DNA of 64,000 nt, from assembly GCA_031425695.1 (NCBI GenBank), contig JANPJV010000010.1:52222-116221 (forward strand). The letters are read 5' to 3'. Below the pieces are notes generated by a model. That model saw only the letters and a list, made by a program, of their open reading frames with translations. It was not told where the DNA came from and searched no databases. Below are positions 53,009-61,872 of the stretch, piece after piece. The first letter of the stretch is position 1; each line of letters opens with the position of its first letter. The position numbers and the translations under genes were made by a program. The DNA is from JANPJV01 sp031425695. GTDB lineage: Bacteria; Pseudomonadota; Gammaproteobacteria; Xanthomonadales; SZUA-5.

Positions 53009-55408
53009 ATGGCATCGGAAGGCACAGGCACCGCGGTAGCAGGTTCGGGTTCGGCGACCGTGCGCCGGATGGTGCGGGAGCGGACCGACCAGTTGCTCAC
53101 GCAGTGGCGGGCGGCGCTCGCCGGTGTCTGGGACCCCGAGGTCATGGGGTTGATCCTGAATTCGCTGTACCAGCTCACCGACGGCGCCGCGAAGTTCGCG
53201 TTCGAGACGGTCGCTGCGGCCGCCCGTGAGTCGGCGGCCTCGCTGGGCTCCCTGCTGGATGGCGGACTGGCGCCGAATGATGCCCAGCGTGCCCGGCTGG
53301 CGAGCTACATCGAACGCCTCCACCGGGCCGCGGCCGTGCTTGCCGACGTCCAGGCCGAGGACGTTTCCATCGAGCGCTCGGCGGTGCTCTACGTGCGTTC
53401 GCCGGAGCAATCGATCCAGGGTTTGGAAGCCGCCCTGCGCGGGCGCAACCTGGTGCCGCTGGTCGCGGATGCGCCGACTGCGGTCGCAGCTGCCGTGCAG
53501 GGACATTCGCTGGTGGGCGTGGTGGTCGATTCGAGCCTGCTCGCGCAGCTCGGCGAGATCATCGATGCGCTCGACCAGGCGCGTCGCGCCGGGCCGACGC
53601 CACCGTTGCTGGTGGTCACCCAGGATGCGACCGTCGCCCAGCAGTTGATGGGCATGACCGGCAGCGCCGATGCGTTCGTGCCGAATGCCGATGCGGCGGG
53701 CGTGGTGCGCAAGCTGGAAGACCTGCAGCGTGCCCTGAGCTCGAGCGAGCCGCTGCGGGTACTGATCGTCGATGACGATCGCAGCCAGACACTTTTCTGC
53801 GATGCGGTGTTGCGCCGGCGCGGGATCCAGACCCTGGTGGCGGCGTCATCGCGCGAAGCGCTCGAACGCGTACCGACTTTTCGCCCCGACCTGATCCTGG
53901 TCGACCTCTACATGCCCGACCTTGACGGCATGGCCCTGACCGCCCGCGTGCGTGACATGCCGGACACCATGCTGATGGCGATCGTCTTCATGTCCGGCGA
54001 GCAGGATGTGGGCAAGCGCGTGGCCGCGATCAATATCGGCGGCGACGATTTCCTGACCAAGCCGATCCGCCCGGGGCACCTGATCGATGTGGTCGTCGGC
54101 CGCGCCAAGCGTGCGCGCGCGCTGCGCCGGCAGGTCATCGGCAGCCCGGCCGAGGCGACTGCCGGCCCGCTTGCACGCAGCGTGCTGGCGCTGCGCATCC
54201 GCAATCTCGCCGATCGCCCGGCCGCACTGATTTCCGTGGGCCTGGAGAACGGCGAGCAACTCGCCCAGAAGCTGCCGGCCCTGGTGCGCTGCGAGATCGA
54301 GCAGGCCCTCGCCGGGCGCATTGCCGCGCGTGTGCAGCCGGGTGACGCGTTCGGCCCCTGGCAGGATTTCCATTTCCTGGTAATGGCCGCGCGCCCCCAC
54401 GCACGCAACCTGCAGCAGCTCGCGCACAGCTTCAAGAGTGGCATCGACGTGCGCCCGGTCGTCATCTCGCGCGGGCAGATCAAGGTCAATGCGCGCATCC
54501 AGATGACGGCCGCCGAGGGCGATCCGCAGCGTTGGCTCGAACAGGCCTTGAATTCGTGGACGCGCGCCCATGGCTTCGCACCGATGTCGCGCATGCCCAC
54601 GGCCCCGGTGCCCGCGAGCCGGCCCGATCCAGGACCGAACGCCGATTCGTTCCTGGTCGAGGATCAGTCGATCGACAGCGTCGCGCTGCGCCCGGATGCC
54701 AGCCTGTGCGCCGTCGAATACCAGCCACTGGTGCTGGTGCGCGGCGTGATCGCGGGGCAGTGGCATCAGCGGCTGCGCCTGCGGCACGGGCCCGGCCAGA
54801 CGCCGCAGCTGCGCCGTTCCGACATCCTCGAGCCCGCGCGCCGCGCCGGCACGCTCCCCGAATTCGACCGCATCGCCGTTCGCCTGGCGCTGGAGACGCT
54901 GGTCTCGCAGCGACGCCAGGGCCGCCTGCTGCGCATCTTCCTCGAGATCGATGTCGCCTCGGTGATCGAGCCCGGGTTCGCCGACACCCTGGAGGCGCAG
55001 ATTGCCGCCTCGATGCTGCGCGAGGCCGACCTCACGCTGGAGCTGGATACCGACGCCACCATTGCCCATCTGCCCAGCCTGCGCGACGTCCTCGCGCGCC
55101 TGCGCAAGATCGGCGTGCACACCTGCCTGCGTCACTTCGGCCTGCAACGCGAAGCGCCGCGCCTGCTGCAGATGGTCAATATCGACGTGGTCAAGCTCGA
55201 CACCGATCTCGCCCTTCAGGCCCAACTGTCGTTCCAGTCGCTGATCGCGCAGATCCGCGACAATGGCGTGCCGATGGCGGTCGAAGGCGTGCCCGACCGG
55301 CATGCGATCGCGCAACTGTGGAACCTCGGCATCGACTACATCCAGTGCGACCTGCTGCGCGCGCACGGGGTGAGCTTCGACTACGATTTCCAGGCGACCG
55401 AGGTGTAA
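53009..55408 (+). CDS. Double-receiver protein with degenerate GGDEF and EAL domains, FimX-like
   Basis: 799 residues. After a helical N-terminus come a receiver-like domain lacking the phosphoacceptor (about 120-245), a canonical receiver (about 249-370) with DDD, phosphoacceptor Asp in LVDLYMPDLDG, and the Lys of TKP, then a GGDEF-fold region whose active motif is lost (FGPWQDFHFLVM) and an EAL-fold region with E-x-L-x-R replaced (EYQPL, then QWHQRLRLRHG), DDFG replaced by RHFG, but EGV retained. So it probably senses rather than makes or breaks cyclic di-GMP, as FimX does for type IV pili or twitching. No pilus gene is adjacent. The start lacks a good ribosome site. Confidence 0.82.
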   Translation: MASEGTGTAVAGSGSATVRRMVRERTDQLLTQWRAALAGVWDPEVMGLILNSLYQLTDGAAKFAFETVAAAARESAASLGSLLDGGLAPNDAQRARLASYIERLHRAAAVLADVQAEDVSIERSAVLYVRSPEQSIQGLEAALRGRNLVPLVADAPTAVAAAVQGHSLVGVVVDSSLLAQLGEIIDALDQARRAGPTPPLLVVTQDATVAQQLMGMTGSADAFVPNADAAGVVRKLEDLQRALSSSEPLRVLIVDDDRSQTLFCDAVLRRRGIQTLVAASSREALERVPTFRPDLILVDLYMPDLDGMALTARVRDMPDTMLMAIVFMSGEQDVGKRVAAINIGGDDFLTKPIRPGHLIDVVVGRAKRARALRRQVIGSPAEATAGPLARSVLALRIRNLADRPAALISVGLENGEQLAQKLPALVRCEIEQALAGRIAARVQPGDAFGPWQDFHFLVMAARPHARNLQQLAHSFKSGIDVRPVVISRGQIKVNARIQMTAAEGDPQRWLEQALNSWTRAHGFAPMSRMPTAPVPASRPDPGPNADSFLVEDQSIDSVALRPDASLCAVEYQPLVLVRGVIAGQWHQRLRLRHGPGQTPQLRRSDILEPARRAGTLPEFDRIAVRLALETLVSQRRQGRLLRIFLEIDVASVIEPGFADTLEAQIAASMLREADLTLELDTDATIAHLPSLRDVLARLRKIGVHTCLRHFGLQREAPRLLQMVNIDVVKLDTDLALQAQLSFQSLIAQIRDNGVPMAVEGVPDRHAIAQLWNLGIDYIQCDLLRAHGVSFDYDFQATEV

Positions 55409-55423
55409 GAGCAGGCCTTTGCT

Positions 55424-55500
55424 CGCGTGCGTCCGGACCTTGTCCGAACGCTTTTCTTTGAGCTGAAACGAAGAGCGTTCGGACAAGGTCCGAACCCACG
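55424..55500. repeat. Family A inverted repeat between convergent genes
   Basis: Left arm GCGTGCGTCCGGACCTTGTC plus CGAACGCTTTTC, right arm GAAGAGCGTTCGGACAAGGT plus CCGAACCCACG; loop about 15 bases. It lies between the FimX-like gene and the flavin-fold protein gene. Confidence 0.9.
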
Positions 55501-55505
55501 ATCGA

Positions 55506-56096
55506 CTACGGCACCCGCCACTCCGCGCCACCATCGGCCCAAAACCCGGCACGCCGATGTCCGCCCGGCTCCAGCAACAAGCAATCAATCTCCTCGATTG
55601 CGAGTCGCAGCACGGCAAAGTGCGCACGCCCGGGCAGGCTTTCTTCCAACGTCGGCGCTCGGGAGTCGAGGCCTTCGGCCAACCCTGAGCCCGGTGTCGC
55701 GAGCACGCTGCCCGGCGGGGCCGAAGCCAGGTAAGCGCGGCGCGAGGACAGCGGGCACCGCACCCAGTGCGTGTCGGCAAGCGCATCGTCGAGATGGATG
55801 CTCACCGTGCCACGCAGGCGCAACTGGCAAGGCTTGGCATACAGCACCAGGGTTGCTCGGGACTGGTCCTGCAGCTGTGCCACTTTCGGCGCGCGCCGAT
55901 CGCTGTAGATCAGGACCTGTGGTGGTTCGCGCAGCGCGGCACGCAGCACCACGGTGCGTGCATCAGAGCCGTTGGCGAGCACGCCGGTGTGGAACCCGTG
56001 AGTTGCGTCGTCGACGGCGTGCTCGAGCATATGCCACAGGCGGACATGGAGCTCCCTTAGCTGCATGTGCGCCTCTGCGTGCAGGGACAACCGCAT
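55506..56096 (-). CDS. Pyridoxamine 5'-phosphate oxidase-like FMN-binding protein
   Basis: 196 residues. Split-barrel flavin-binding fold: HTGVLANGSDARTVVLRAA and PPQVLIYSDRRAPKVAQLQDQ correspond to the FMN-phosphate-binding strands, followed by ATLVLYAKPCQLRLRGTVSI and SRRAYLASAPPGSVL. It belongs with the Alr4036-type group rather than PdxH, lacking the PdxH C-terminal substrate motif. Reaction unknown. ATG 56096 is used; M11 is an alternative. It is divergent from the alpha/beta hydrolase gene. Confidence 0.82.
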   Translation of the reverse strand: MRLSLHAEAHMQLRELHVRLWHMLEHAVDDATHGFHTGVLANGSDARTVVLRAALREPPQVLIYSDRRAPKVAQLQDQSRATLVLYAKPCQLRLRGTVSIHLDDALADTHWVRCPLSSRRAYLASAPPGSVLATPGSGLAEGLDSRAPTLEESLPGRAHFAVLRLAIEEIDCLLLEPGGHRRAGFWADGGAEWRVP

Positions 56097-56178
56097 GTGA
56101 ATGCGCGTCCGAACGTTCGCACCATCCTCAAGCGCATAGGTCCATCCTAGTGTCTAAGCCTTGCGCTGGAGCGTACAC

Positions 56179-56976
56179 ATGCCGATGGTGACCGCCAATG
56201 GCGTCGACCTCCACTATGTTGAGACGGGCAGTGGCGTGCCGATCGTGTTCGCCCACGGACTGCTGATGGATCACAGCATGTTCGAGGCGCAGCGCCAGGC
56301 GCTGTCGGAACGCTATCGGGTGCTCGCCTATGACCATCGCGGCCAGGGTGACTCGGCACCGGCCGAGGCCTACGACATGGACAGCCTGTGCGAGGACGCG
56401 GTCGACCTGGTTCGCGCGACCGGCTCTGCGCCGTGTCACTTCGTCGGGCTTTCGATGGGCGGCTTTGTCGGGATGCGCCTGGCCGCGCGTTATCCGGAAC
56501 TGGTGCGCTCCCTGACGCTGCTCGACAGCAGTGCCCGCGGCGAGCCCTTCGGCAGCCGCGTGCGCTATCGCGTTCTCAACGGCCTTGCGCGCGTGTTCGG
56601 GCCTGGGGCACTGGTCGACCGGGTCCTGCCGGTGCTGTTCGGCCACACCTTCGTCGGCGATCCAGCGCGCGCGTTGGAGCGAGAGCGCTGGGCCCATCAC
56701 CTCAAATCGCTGCCGCAGCGCATCGTCGGCCCAGTCGCCGGCGTGCTCGCGCGTGATGGCATCGAGGGCGAGCTTCAATACATCCGCTGCCCGACCCTGG
56801 TCCTCGTCGGCGACGAAGACGAAACCACCCCGCGCAGCGAGGCTGAGCGCATCGCCGCCGGCATCGCCGGCGCCCGCCTCGAAGTCATCGGCCCCGCCGG
56901 CCACAGCAGCAGCATCGAGGCGCCCGCGGCCGTCACGGCGGCGCTGCTGGCGTTCTTGACCGAAGTGGACGGGTAG
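56179..56976 (+). CDS. Alpha/beta-fold hydrolase
   Basis: 265 residues from ATG 56179, with GGAG eight bases upstream. The oxyanion segment FAHGLLMDHSMFE, nucleophile elbow GLSMGG, the acid in VLVGDEDETTP and the catalytic His in GPAGHSSSIE are all present. DHRGQGDS after strand 4 and a short cap domain resemble 3-oxoadipate enol-lactonase/BioH-type esterases, but no pathway gene is nearby, so the substrate is unassigned. A family B hairpin follows the stop. Confidence 0.92.
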   Translation: MPMVTANGVDLHYVETGSGVPIVFAHGLLMDHSMFEAQRQALSERYRVLAYDHRGQGDSAPAEAYDMDSLCEDAVDLVRATGSAPCHFVGLSMGGFVGMRLAARYPELVRSLTLLDSSARGEPFGSRVRYRVLNGLARVFGPGALVDRVLPVLFGHTFVGDPARALERERWAHHLKSLPQRIVGPVAGVLARDGIEGELQYIRCPTLVLVGDEDETTPRSEAERIAAGIAGARLEVIGPAGHSSSIEAPAAVTAALLAFLTEVDG

Positions 56977-56979
56977 GAG

Positions 56980-57073
56980 CGGGTTTCGGTTTCGGTTGTG
57001 GGCTTCGGAACAGGCGCAAGTAGCGGCCTTGTGCGTTTTGCTCTCCCGAAACCGAAAACCGAAACCGACAACC
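56980..57073. repeat. Family B inverted repeat between hydrolase and methyltransferase genes
   Basis: Left arm GGGTTTCGGTTTCGG plus GCTTCGGA (56980-57009), right arm TCCCGAAACCGAAAACC plus GAAACCGACAACCC (57044-57073). Loop about 35 bases. It starts a few bases after the hydrolase stop. Confidence 0.88.
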
Positions 57074-57113
57074 CACTCTCACCACTATCATGCCCAAAAC
57101 TCTGGGATGACCC

Positions 57114-58295
57114 ATGTCGACCAACACCCCCGCTGCCCCGCTGCCGCTCGTGCGGCTGAAGACCGAACGCCGCTCGAACCATCCGTGGATCTTCCAGAAG
57201 ATGGTGGAGAAGCCAGAGCCGAAGCCCAAGCCGGGCAGCGTAGTCGATATCGAGGACCGCACCGGAGCCTGGGTCGGGCGCGGTTTCTACAATGGCCATT
57301 CGCGCATCGCGCTGCGGGTGCTGACCGACGATCCGGACGTGGTCATCGACGCGGATTTCTTCCGCGCGCGGCTGGCCAGCGCGCTCGTCCTGCGCAAGGA
57401 AGCGCTGGCGCTGGACGAGGTGACCGATGCCTATCGGGTCGTGCACTCGGAAGGCGATGACCTTTCCGGGCTGGTGGTCGACCTGTTCGCCGACACCCTG
57501 GTGATCGAATACTTCTCGGCGGGCATGTGGAAACAGCGCGACGTGATCCGCCGTGCGCTCGCCGAGCATTTCCCCGAGCACCAGTTCTACTGGTTCGCCG
57601 AGGAGCACGTCGCCAAGCAGGAAAGCTTCGATACCTCGACGCCGGCGCCGCCGCCGCCGACGCAGATCACCGAGCATGGCCTCAAGTTTAAGGTCGCCCC
57701 GGGTCAGAAGCACAAGACAGGCTTCTTTGCCGACCAGCGCGACAACCGCAAGCGCCTGGCCGAATACGCCAAAGGCAAGCGCGTGCTCGACCTGTGCTGC
57801 AACTCGGGCGGCTTCGCGATCTATGCCAAGGCCGGCGGCGCCAGCGACGTGCTCGGCATCGACATCGATGAGGAAGTACTCGAGCTCGCCAAACACAACG
57901 CGCGCCTAAACAAGACCCACGTGCGTTTCGTCCAGGCCGACGTTTTCCACTGGCTGCGCGACGCGGCCAATAACAAAGAGAGCTTCGACGTCGTCGTGCT
58001 CGATCCGGCGAAAATGACGCGCGACCGCGAACAGGTGATCCCGGCGTTGAAGAAGTATCTCGACATGAACAAGCTCGCGATGGGCGTGCTCAAGCCCGGC
58101 GGCATCCTGCTCACCTGCTCCTGTACCGGTCTCGTCAGCGAGGAAGAATTCCTCGACATGCTCCGTCGCGCCGCCTTCTACGCCAACCGCAAGGTACAGA
58201 TCCTCGAAGTCCGCGGCGCCGGCCCCGACCACCCCTTCCTCGCCCACGCTCCCGAGTCTCGGTATTTGAAGGCGGTGTTTTGCCGGGTGTTCTGA
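57114..58295 (+). CDS. Class I SAM-dependent rRNA methyltransferase, RlmI-like
   Basis: 393 residues. N-terminal PUA RNA-binding domain (LVRLKTERRSNHPWIF), a linker domain (LVVDLFADTLVIEYF) and a Rossmann methyltransferase: SAM motif VLDLCCNSGGFAIYA, acidic DIDEEVLELAK, catalytic region VVLDPAKM and the LLTCSCTGLV cysteine segment. RlmI makes m5C1962 in 23S rRNA. Here the family DPP-type motif reads DPA, so the site could differ; family membership is secure but the target is inferred. ATG 57114 has GGGATGA upstream. Confidence 0.9.
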   Translation: MSTNTPAAPLPLVRLKTERRSNHPWIFQKMVEKPEPKPKPGSVVDIEDRTGAWVGRGFYNGHSRIALRVLTDDPDVVIDADFFRARLASALVLRKEALALDEVTDAYRVVHSEGDDLSGLVVDLFADTLVIEYFSAGMWKQRDVIRRALAEHFPEHQFYWFAEEHVAKQESFDTSTPAPPPPTQITEHGLKFKVAPGQKHKTGFFADQRDNRKRLAEYAKGKRVLDLCCNSGGFAIYAKAGGASDVLGIDIDEEVLELAKHNARLNKTHVRFVQADVFHWLRDAANNKESFDVVVLDPAKMTRDREQVIPALKKYLDMNKLAMGVLKPGGILLTCSCTGLVSEEEFLDMLRRAAFYANRKVQILEVRGAGPDHPFLAHAPESRYLKAVFCRVF

Positions 58296-58311
58296 GGGTT
58301 CACTAAGAGCC

Positions 58312-58492
58312 ATTTGTACACAGAAAGCACAAAAAAGAGCGGACACAAAATGCACATAAAAAGCGATTGATGCGGCGAAGTGCTCCTCCATCAGGCTGCT
58401 GAGAAGCTTGAGGGATCACCGCAAAGCAACAGCTAGAAAACGCTCTTTATGTGCATTTTGTGTCCGCTCTTTTTTGTGCATTTTGTGTAAGA
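58312..58492. repeat. Family D inverted repeat between convergent genes
   Basis: Arms AAAGCACAAAAAAGAGCGG plus ACACAAAATGCACATAAAAAG (58331-58364) and complement CTTTATGTGCATTTTGTGTC plus CGCTCTTTTTTGTGC (58442-58478), about 45 bases with few mismatches. Its arm sequence is unlike other family D loci although the layout is the same. Lies between rlmI-like and histidine kinase stop codons. Confidence 0.88.
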
Positions 58493-58515
58493 CCGGCTTT
58501 CGCCTTTCCAGCCGG

Positions 58516-60885
58516 TCACAGCACCCCCGCCTCCCGCAGCGTCTCCCGCAGCACCTTCAGCCGCAGTGGCTTGACCAGGTGGCCGTCCATGCCGGCGGCG
58601 AGGGAGTGTTCGCGTTCGCTGGCCTGGGCGTTGGCGGTGAGGGCGATGATGCGGGGCGGGGGATCGAGTTTCAGGGCGCGGATGCGGGCGGCGGTTTCGA
58701 AGCCGTCCATGCCCGGCATCTGGCAGTCGAGCAGCACCAGGTCGAAGTGGCGGCCGACCAATAATTCGAGCGCTTCGGGGCCGCTGGCAGCCGCTTGGGC
58801 GGCGATTCCCAGAAGGCCAAGTTGCGCGACAGCGAGATCGCGATTGATGTCGACGTCATCGACCACCAGCACGCACGCGTTAGTGATGGCCGGCGCGTCG
58901 GCGGCGCTCCCGGCGGTGGACGCCGTCGCGGCTGCGGTGGCTGCAGGCAGCAACACCTCGAACCAGAATCGGCTGCCGACGCCGGGCGTGCTTGCGACCT
59001 CGATCTGCGCGCCCATCAGCTCGAGCAGGTGGCGGGTGATCGCGAGCCCGAGCCCGCTCCCGGTGAAGCGCCGGTTCGGGCTGGATTCGACTTGCACGAA
59101 AGGCTCGAAGACCTGGCCGAGGTCGCCCGTGGCAATGCCGATACCGGTGTCGGTCACCGTAAACCGCGTGCGGCCGTCACTGCCCGGCTCGACATCTATG
59201 CGCACGCTGCCGCTCTCGGTGAACTTGATGGCATTGCCCACCAGGTTCAGCAGCACCTGCCGCAAGCGCAATGAATCGCCTTCGACGTGTTCCGGCAATC
59301 CAGGATGAAGGGCCAGGGTGAGCTCGAGCCCGCGCTTCTGTGCAAGCGCGGCGAGGCTTTCGACGATGGCTTCGAGTTCGTCCTGCAGCGCAAAGCTCTC
59401 GCGGCGAAGGCGGATTTCACTCTGCTGCGCGCGTGCCAGGTCAAGCAGGTCGTTGAGCAGCGCGAGCAGGCTTTCGGCACTGCGCAGCAGGCTCGTCAGC
59501 TTGCGCCGCTGCCCCGCGTCCAGCTGCCCGTGCAGCAGCAGCTCGGCGCTGCCGATAATGCCGTTGAGCGGGGTACGGATCTCGTGGCTGGTGTTGGCGA
59601 GCAACCGGTCCTTGGCGACCCCGGCGGCTTCCGCGAGGCTCAGCGCGTGCTTGAGATCGGCCGTCTGGCGCTCGATATGGGCATCGCGCTCGGCCAGCAC
59701 CTGCGCCAGGTCGGCATTGATCAAGTCCTTGGCCGCAAGCGCCTCGGCGCGTGCGTGATTGGCGGCGTCCAGGCGCAGCAGCAAATCAGTGAAGCCTTCG
59801 CGGATGGCGTGGACCTCGATCGAGGCCGAGTCCGGCAGGGCATGCAGCGCGGCGCCATGCGGCTGGTTGAGGTCGAGCTCGTCGAGATCGCGCTTGATGG
59901 TCTCCAGCGGCCGCGCGACCGTCGCGGCAACCCGGTTGATGGCGAAAAAGATCAATGCGAGCCCGAGCGTGAGGGCTAGCGCCGTGACCAGGTAGAGGCG
60001 GTCGACCAGGTGCGCGAGACTGACGCCAGGGCTGCGGACGACCACGCGCCAGCCGGTGTCACCGACCATCGCGGCTGCCAGTTGCGGCCGTCCGCGTCCG
60101 TTGTTTTCGACCCTCTCCCGCAAACCGAGTGCTGCGGCGATCGGCGCGGGCATCTGCTGCAGTTCAGTTTCCGGGGCAGAGCCGGTCGAATACACCAGGC
60201 GCAGCTGTTGATCGTAGATATCCAGCGACATTTCTTCGGACTTCAGGCCGAGGCGCGCGGTGATCGCGGCAAAGGCGTCTAGCCGCAGCACGCCCTGGAC
60301 CACGCCCTGGAACAGTGCGTGGCTGTCGGCCACGGGGGCCGACATTGCGACGATTACTTCGTTGCCCAGCCGTCCCCGAAAGGCTTCCGATACGAAGCCC
60401 CGTCCGGACGCACGGGCGCGCAGGAAATAACTGCGATCATTGACTTCGATGCCGAGCGTCGAGGCAGCGAGCTCGACCGCATTGTCGCCGCCGATGTTGA
60501 CCGCGACCACGCGGCCCTGCGCGTCCGTGCGCAGCAATGAGAAAAAGCTCGGATAGCGATAGCGCAGCTCGGCGAGCTCAGAGGCGTCATTGGCCGGCGG
60601 CGCCCTGGGCTCGCCCAGCTGGTCGGCGAGGTACTCGATCGCGGCGAGGTGGATGATTAGAAACTGGTCGAGTGCGCTCGCGGTGGTCTCCGCCGTCGCC
60701 TCCATGCGCTCGCGCTGCAGCGCGCGGATATTGCGCGACTCCAGGCTCGGATAGAGCCAGGCCAACAGCAACAGCGGCCCGGCCGTGACGGCCAGCAGCC
60801 ACAGCCCGACCTGGTCACGCAAAGTCCAACGCTTCGGCCGGGGAATGCCCACCGAGCGCTGAACGTTGGCGCTCTCCGTTTTCAC
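58516..60885 (-). CDS. Hybrid sensor histidine kinase/response regulator
   Basis: 789 residues. A membrane segment at about 27-46, a periplasmic sensor of the dCache type (about 55-290), a second membrane segment (298-318), HAMP-like linker, HisKA with H at about 434 (SHEIRTPLNG), HATPase_c with the N box (NLVGNAIKFTESG) and DTGIGI, GSGLGL, and a C-terminal receiver (VVDDVDINRD, DCQMPGMDG acceptor, KPLR). Start GTG 60885, or TTG 60888: AGGAGG lies six bases before the TTG and nine before the GTG. The phosphotransfer protein gene is divergent next to it, implying a phosphorelay. Signal unknown. Confidence 0.94.
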   Translation of the reverse strand: MKTESANVQRSVGIPRPKRWTLRDQVGLWLLAVTAGPLLLLAWLYPSLESRNIRALQRERMEATAETTASALDQFLIIHLAAIEYLADQLGEPRAPPANDASELAELRYRYPSFFSLLRTDAQGRVVAVNIGGDNAVELAASTLGIEVNDRSYFLRARASGRGFVSEAFRGRLGNEVIVAMSAPVADSHALFQGVVQGVLRLDAFAAITARLGLKSEEMSLDIYDQQLRLVYSTGSAPETELQQMPAPIAAALGLRERVENNGRGRPQLAAAMVGDTGWRVVVRSPGVSLAHLVDRLYLVTALALTLGLALIFFAINRVAATVARPLETIKRDLDELDLNQPHGAALHALPDSASIEVHAIREGFTDLLLRLDAANHARAEALAAKDLINADLAQVLAERDAHIERQTADLKHALSLAEAAGVAKDRLLANTSHEIRTPLNGIIGSAELLLHGQLDAGQRRKLTSLLRSAESLLALLNDLLDLARAQQSEIRLRRESFALQDELEAIVESLAALAQKRGLELTLALHPGLPEHVEGDSLRLRQVLLNLVGNAIKFTESGSVRIDVEPGSDGRTRFTVTDTGIGIATGDLGQVFEPFVQVESSPNRRFTGSGLGLAITRHLLELMGAQIEVASTPGVGSRFWFEVLLPAATAAATASTAGSAADAPAITNACVLVVDDVDINRDLAVAQLGLLGIAAQAAASGPEALELLVGRHFDLVLLDCQMPGMDGFETAARIRALKLDPPPRIIALTANAQASEREHSLAAGMDGHLVKPLRLKVLRETLREAGVL

Positions 60886-60917
60886 CAAGTCTTGCCTCCT
60901 GCCAATCCGCCGCTACT

Positions 60918-61307
60918 ATGCGTTACATTGCGTCAAGCTTAACTGGGTCATGTGTGAACACTCGTCTGCCTCTACAGCTCCTGCTACTTGACCGCGAGAC
61001 CCTGGAGGATCTTGCATTGCTCGATGCCACGCGTCCGGGCCTGGTCATCGAGCTCGCTCGCAAGTTCGAAACCGCGCGTGAGCCGCAGTTGGAACAACTA
61101 CGCGCGACCCTGCTCGCAGACGACAGCGCCGCTGCAGCGTTGTTGCTACATTCCCTGCGCGGCGGCGCCGCGGCGCTCGGCATGCAGGCGCTCGCAGACG
61201 CCTTCGATCGGCTCGAAGCGCGGCTGCCCGCAGGCTTTGAGCTGGTCGACGAACTGAGCGGGCTGATGCAGCAGAGCTTGGCCGCGCTGCGTGCGCAATT
61301 CATCTAG
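60918..61307 (+). CDS. Hpt histidine phosphotransfer protein
   Basis: 129 residues. A four-helix bundle with the Hpt motif LLHSLRGGAAALGM, H78 as the phosphoacceptor. It could carry phosphate from the receiver of the divergently encoded hybrid kinase to a distant regulator, such as the FimX-like canonical receiver; partner choice is inference. Start is uncertain: ATG 60918, or GTG 60954 (NTRLPLQLLLLD); no ribosome site. Its stop overlaps the end of the convergent molybdenum-carrier-like gene by four bases. Confidence 0.85.
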   Translation: MRYIASSLTGSCVNTRLPLQLLLLDRETLEDLALLDATRPGLVIELARKFETAREPQLEQLRATLLADDSAAAALLLHSLRGGAAALGMQALADAFDRLEARLPAGFELVDELSGLMQQSLAALRAQFI

Positions 61308-61792
61308 CCAGCCGCCCACACTTCTCCCATGACCTTCGCGACGAAGCTTTCGATCGCTGGTGCCTGATAGCTCGCCGGCCCGGTCACATGCAACACGCGG
61401 ATGGCATGCGTGCGCAGCCATTGACGCAGCCGCGCCGCATCGAAGTCAGCCGGCCATACCTGCAGCCACGGTTTCGACCAGCGCTCTGCATACTCGCGGG
61501 CAGCGCGAGCACGCCCGAACGGTTGGCTGTCAGCGGTGATGATCAGGCTCGCTTCGCTCGCGCGCACATTCCACTTGAGCGCCTGCAAGGGATACTCGGT
61601 GGTGGTCGGCAGGTTTCCAGCGACGGCCTTCTGCGTACTCGGCACGTAGCCGACGCAGGCGTGCCCGCCGCCGACCGCGCAGCGCGCGGCAAACTCTTCG
61701 ACGCCCTCGGCGCGCGCGCAGACGAGCGCCGGAGCAGGCAGGCTGCGATCGATGACGAGCGCAGCTCGCTTGGCTTTCTTGCGCTTGCGCAC
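61304..61792 (-). CDS. Putative molybdenum-carrier/SLOG-like protein, divergent
   Basis: 162 residues, GTG start. The middle (residues 60-95) reads TTTEYPLQALKWNVRASEAS followed by LIITAD, similar to the YPL...RTxxNVxxSDATLI region of predicted molybdenum-carrier (YpsA-like, SLOG) proteins, and the end reads VLHVTGPASYQAPAIESFV. The typical N-terminal GGQTGVDRAAL nucleotide-binding motif is absent: instead there is a basic start (MRKRKKAKR) and a CAVGGG segment. It may be a diverged family member or only look similar. No molybdenum-specific neighbour lies here. Ends convergent with Hpt, overlapping by four bases. Confidence 0.5.
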   Translation of the reverse strand: MRKRKKAKRAALVIDRSLPAPALVCARAEGVEEFAARCAVGGGHACVGYVPSTQKAVAGNLPTTTEYPLQALKWNVRASEASLIITADSQPFGRARAAREYAERWSKPWLQVWPADFDAARLRQWLRTHAIRVLHVTGPASYQAPAIESFVAKVMGEVWAAG

Positions 61793-61872
61793 GGCTAGGG
61801 CTCAGTCGGGTCAGGGGCAGCGGGCAGCCGATTCTAGCCAGAGATGGCCGCTCGCGAGCCCACACCAACGGT

